Positions 61,919 to 64,000 of a DNA stretch of 64,000 nt are shown here, in pieces; position 1 is the stretch's first letter; every line of letters begins with the position of its first letter. The stretch is from the NCBI GenBank assembly GCA_027886175.1, contig JAJNNQ010000024.1, positions 31,227,001 through 31,291,000 on the forward strand, written 5' to 3'. Under the pieces are notes generated by a model that did no database searches, was not told where the DNA came from, and was given only the letters and a program-made list of their open reading frames with translations. The translations under genes were made by a program, and so were the position numbers. This DNA comes from Phylloscopus collybita (Eukaryota; Chordata; Aves; Passeriformes; Phylloscopidae).

Positions 61919-64000
61919 AATGGGCAGTTCGGATGAGGCCACTCTCTTTTTGAAAAGGAAAAGCTGGGACACAAGATGAGCTGCATGAACCAGTCTCCTT
62001 AGAACTATAGTTGCCCATTTTATTTGCACATGTAAGTGGACATGAGGCCAAGACATGTTTGTTCCCAGTTCCGGAACCAAATTTCTTTGGGAGTTTAAGA
62101 TTATGACCCAGCTGACCCAGTAATGGATTCACTTTGTTCTGGAGCTGGGCATTACACTGCAAGCCTGTGTAGGAATCCCAGTATTAAATAATCTGTTGTG
62201 TTACACTGCTCAAGAGTAGGGTACATGCAGAACTTCACAGGCCTAGCTTATTCCCACAACTTTCCATTGTTACTGGATCTACCACTGGAGATGGATACTA
62301 GCCTTGACTGCTCTTGGGGTACATTATTCTCTGCTTGGGTAGAAAGAAACACAGAAGAGATTTTGACAGTACAAACTACAAACATAGTATTCTCCAAAAG
62401 GGAATGTCACAGTCTGAGACCACTATGGTATGCAAGCATGTGCTCTTCACTCTGTATATTTAGGACACAGAATAAGAAAATTGCTCAGTTGAATAGGTAT
62501 TTACATGTGTTGATACATACTGTATAAATCAACTGGCTTTTCTTAAATTCTGGGAAGCTTTATTTGCTTATTTTGATATTCATATTTCTATCTTATTGCT
62601 TGTAAAAAACCCTCAAAAAAGAGATTAAAAAAAACCAACCCAAAACCTAACAGCAACAGCCAGCTTACTTACAAATAAGATTCATGAACCATTATTAAAC
62701 CTTGCAAAGGTTTAATAAAATGGTTTTTCCATGTTTTATGCAGGAGAGAGATCCTCAATGTTTTTTTTATTTCCAGTTTATGAATTGCTTATGTCACTAG
62801 GTATCCCTACCAATACACCTGGGGATTCACTCCACATTTATCATTGGAAAGAAAAGACTAGGCTCATCCTAAAGCAGACATGATCAAGTGAGCATGTTTA
62901 TATAGACCTCAGCCTTCACTGATGCCCCTGAACTATATTCTTTATATTCCTACAGGACATTTTATACTTTTTAGATCTCCCCGAGGATGCAGCTCCTTGA
63001 TTCAAAAGCAGTGTGAAATACCTGGGGTTGGCTTGCCAAAACTGGAAAGAACTACTGGTTACAGCTAAAGTGCAAGCCCGCTAAAATTATGTAACAGACC
63101 TCAGGAAATGCTGAGCTGCTGAGTTCTCAAGGATAGCTCAGCTCAGACAGTCCCTCTGAGCAGCAGAACATCTGCAAAAGGCCTATGTCTCCCTGAGGCA
63201 CAGTCTTCCCTAGCCTGTCCTGGCAGCAGAGGAACTTGGCATTACCCCATGCCCATTACCTTCTAAATTGCACAGTCTGGCACAGGGATTGCACTGTGTC
63301 ATGTCATTACTTTGCCACTGGGATGCCAGACATGGCCTTGATATGCTGAAATAATATACAAGGCCATTTTTCAACACAGAAAGAACTTTTTTCCTAATCA
63401 GATCTGAGTCTCTCGTTTACCAAAGTATAATCCTTCTAACTCCATGGAAACTCTAGAAGAAAGTAAAATAGAGGAAAGTTAATCAGGGCATGGAAACCCA
63501 TATAGAAAGTGAGAAAGGAATGGAGAAGAAAGAAAATAGAGAAGCCTTGCTCAGTAGCCCATGCTCTGCCATGTCAAGCATATTCTCCAGACAACTTCTC
63601 ACCAGTGAGCAAGGTAGTATTTACCCAGAACATGAGGGTACAAGCAAACAGAAATAGGCAGCCTGAAGCAGACAGAACTGCCCCCTTCACAGTGAATACT
63701 TTAAGTCAGAAACCACTAGAAAAATAAGAAAAGTACACAAGTGCATAAATCTCACTTCACAACCTACAGCCAAAAGTCCCTCACTATTTTTCTTCTTTCT
63801 CCCTCTCCTACTGGCTGTATGCCTTGAATCACATCCCCAGTCACACTAGCTGCATGCACACTCATAAATCTAACAAGCTGTTAAACTGCTCTCTAGCTCT
63901 GAGGACAACAGGCACAGTATGGCTCATGTTCCCATGGCCAGGAACTCCAACCCTATGGAAGTGCAAGGCTGCATCCAAACTGCCTCTCAAGAATAGTCCT
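61919..64000 (-). other. EPHB5 5' flank or leader; no CpG island seen
   Basis: Upstream of the proposed start. No GC-rich or CpG-rich promoter, obvious TATA box, repeat family or other exon recognised in 2.1 kb. The promoter may lie here in a CpG-poor form or further upstream beyond an untranslated first exon. Confidence 0.5.

Overview
This is vertebrate nuclear DNA, almost certainly from a bird. Coding sequence is split into short exons with canonical GT-AG introns, intergenic base composition is AT-rich, and the dispersed repeats are CR1 LINEs plus an avian ERVL-type solo LTR. There is no prokaryotic organisation, CRISPR array, operon or clear RNA gene.

One gene is well supported: an Eph receptor tyrosine kinase of class B on the minus strand, best identified as EPHB5 (Cek9), a paralogue known from birds and other non-mammals and missing from placental mammals. 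I placed 16 coding exons between 61918 (proposed ATG) and 25005 (end of stop codon). Their lengths (55, 65, 697, 156, 339, 125, 163, 115, 56, 120, 248, 216, 150, 194, 156 and 109 nt) add up to 988 codons, giving a 987-residue protein. Every junction is in phase with GT-AG borders. The protein runs signal peptide, ephrin-binding domain, Cys-rich region, two fibronectin III repeats, transmembrane helix, juxtamembrane tyrosines, an intact tyrosine kinase domain, SAM domain and a C-terminal V-E-V PDZ ligand. Exon 1 (signal peptide) is the only exon that rests mainly on inference.

Layout: 1-24.5 kb is the 3' flank of EPHB5, gene-poor, with CR1 remnants, microsatellites, a perfect 23-bp hairpin and a few unassigned coding-like segments at 10.6-12.9 kb. 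About 24.6-25.0 kb is the probable 3'UTR. From 25.0 to 31.0 kb lie the clustered kinase and SAM exons. From 33.7 to 35.9 kb lie the transmembrane and second FN3 exons. From 44.5 to 45.9 kb lie the first FN3 and Cys-rich exons. The ligand-binding exon is at 58.3-59.0 kb, and exons 2 and 1 are at 61.5-61.9 kb. The long introns 3 and 5 hold most of the repeats. All recognised intronic CR1 copies and the LTR are antisense to the gene. From 61.9 to 64.0 kb is 5' flank or untranslated leader without a visible CpG island.

I found no undescribed biological system. The most worthwhile leads are the EPHB5 gene model itself, its unusually close exon 1 without a CpG island, the orphan coding-like segments, and two long near-perfect hairpins.
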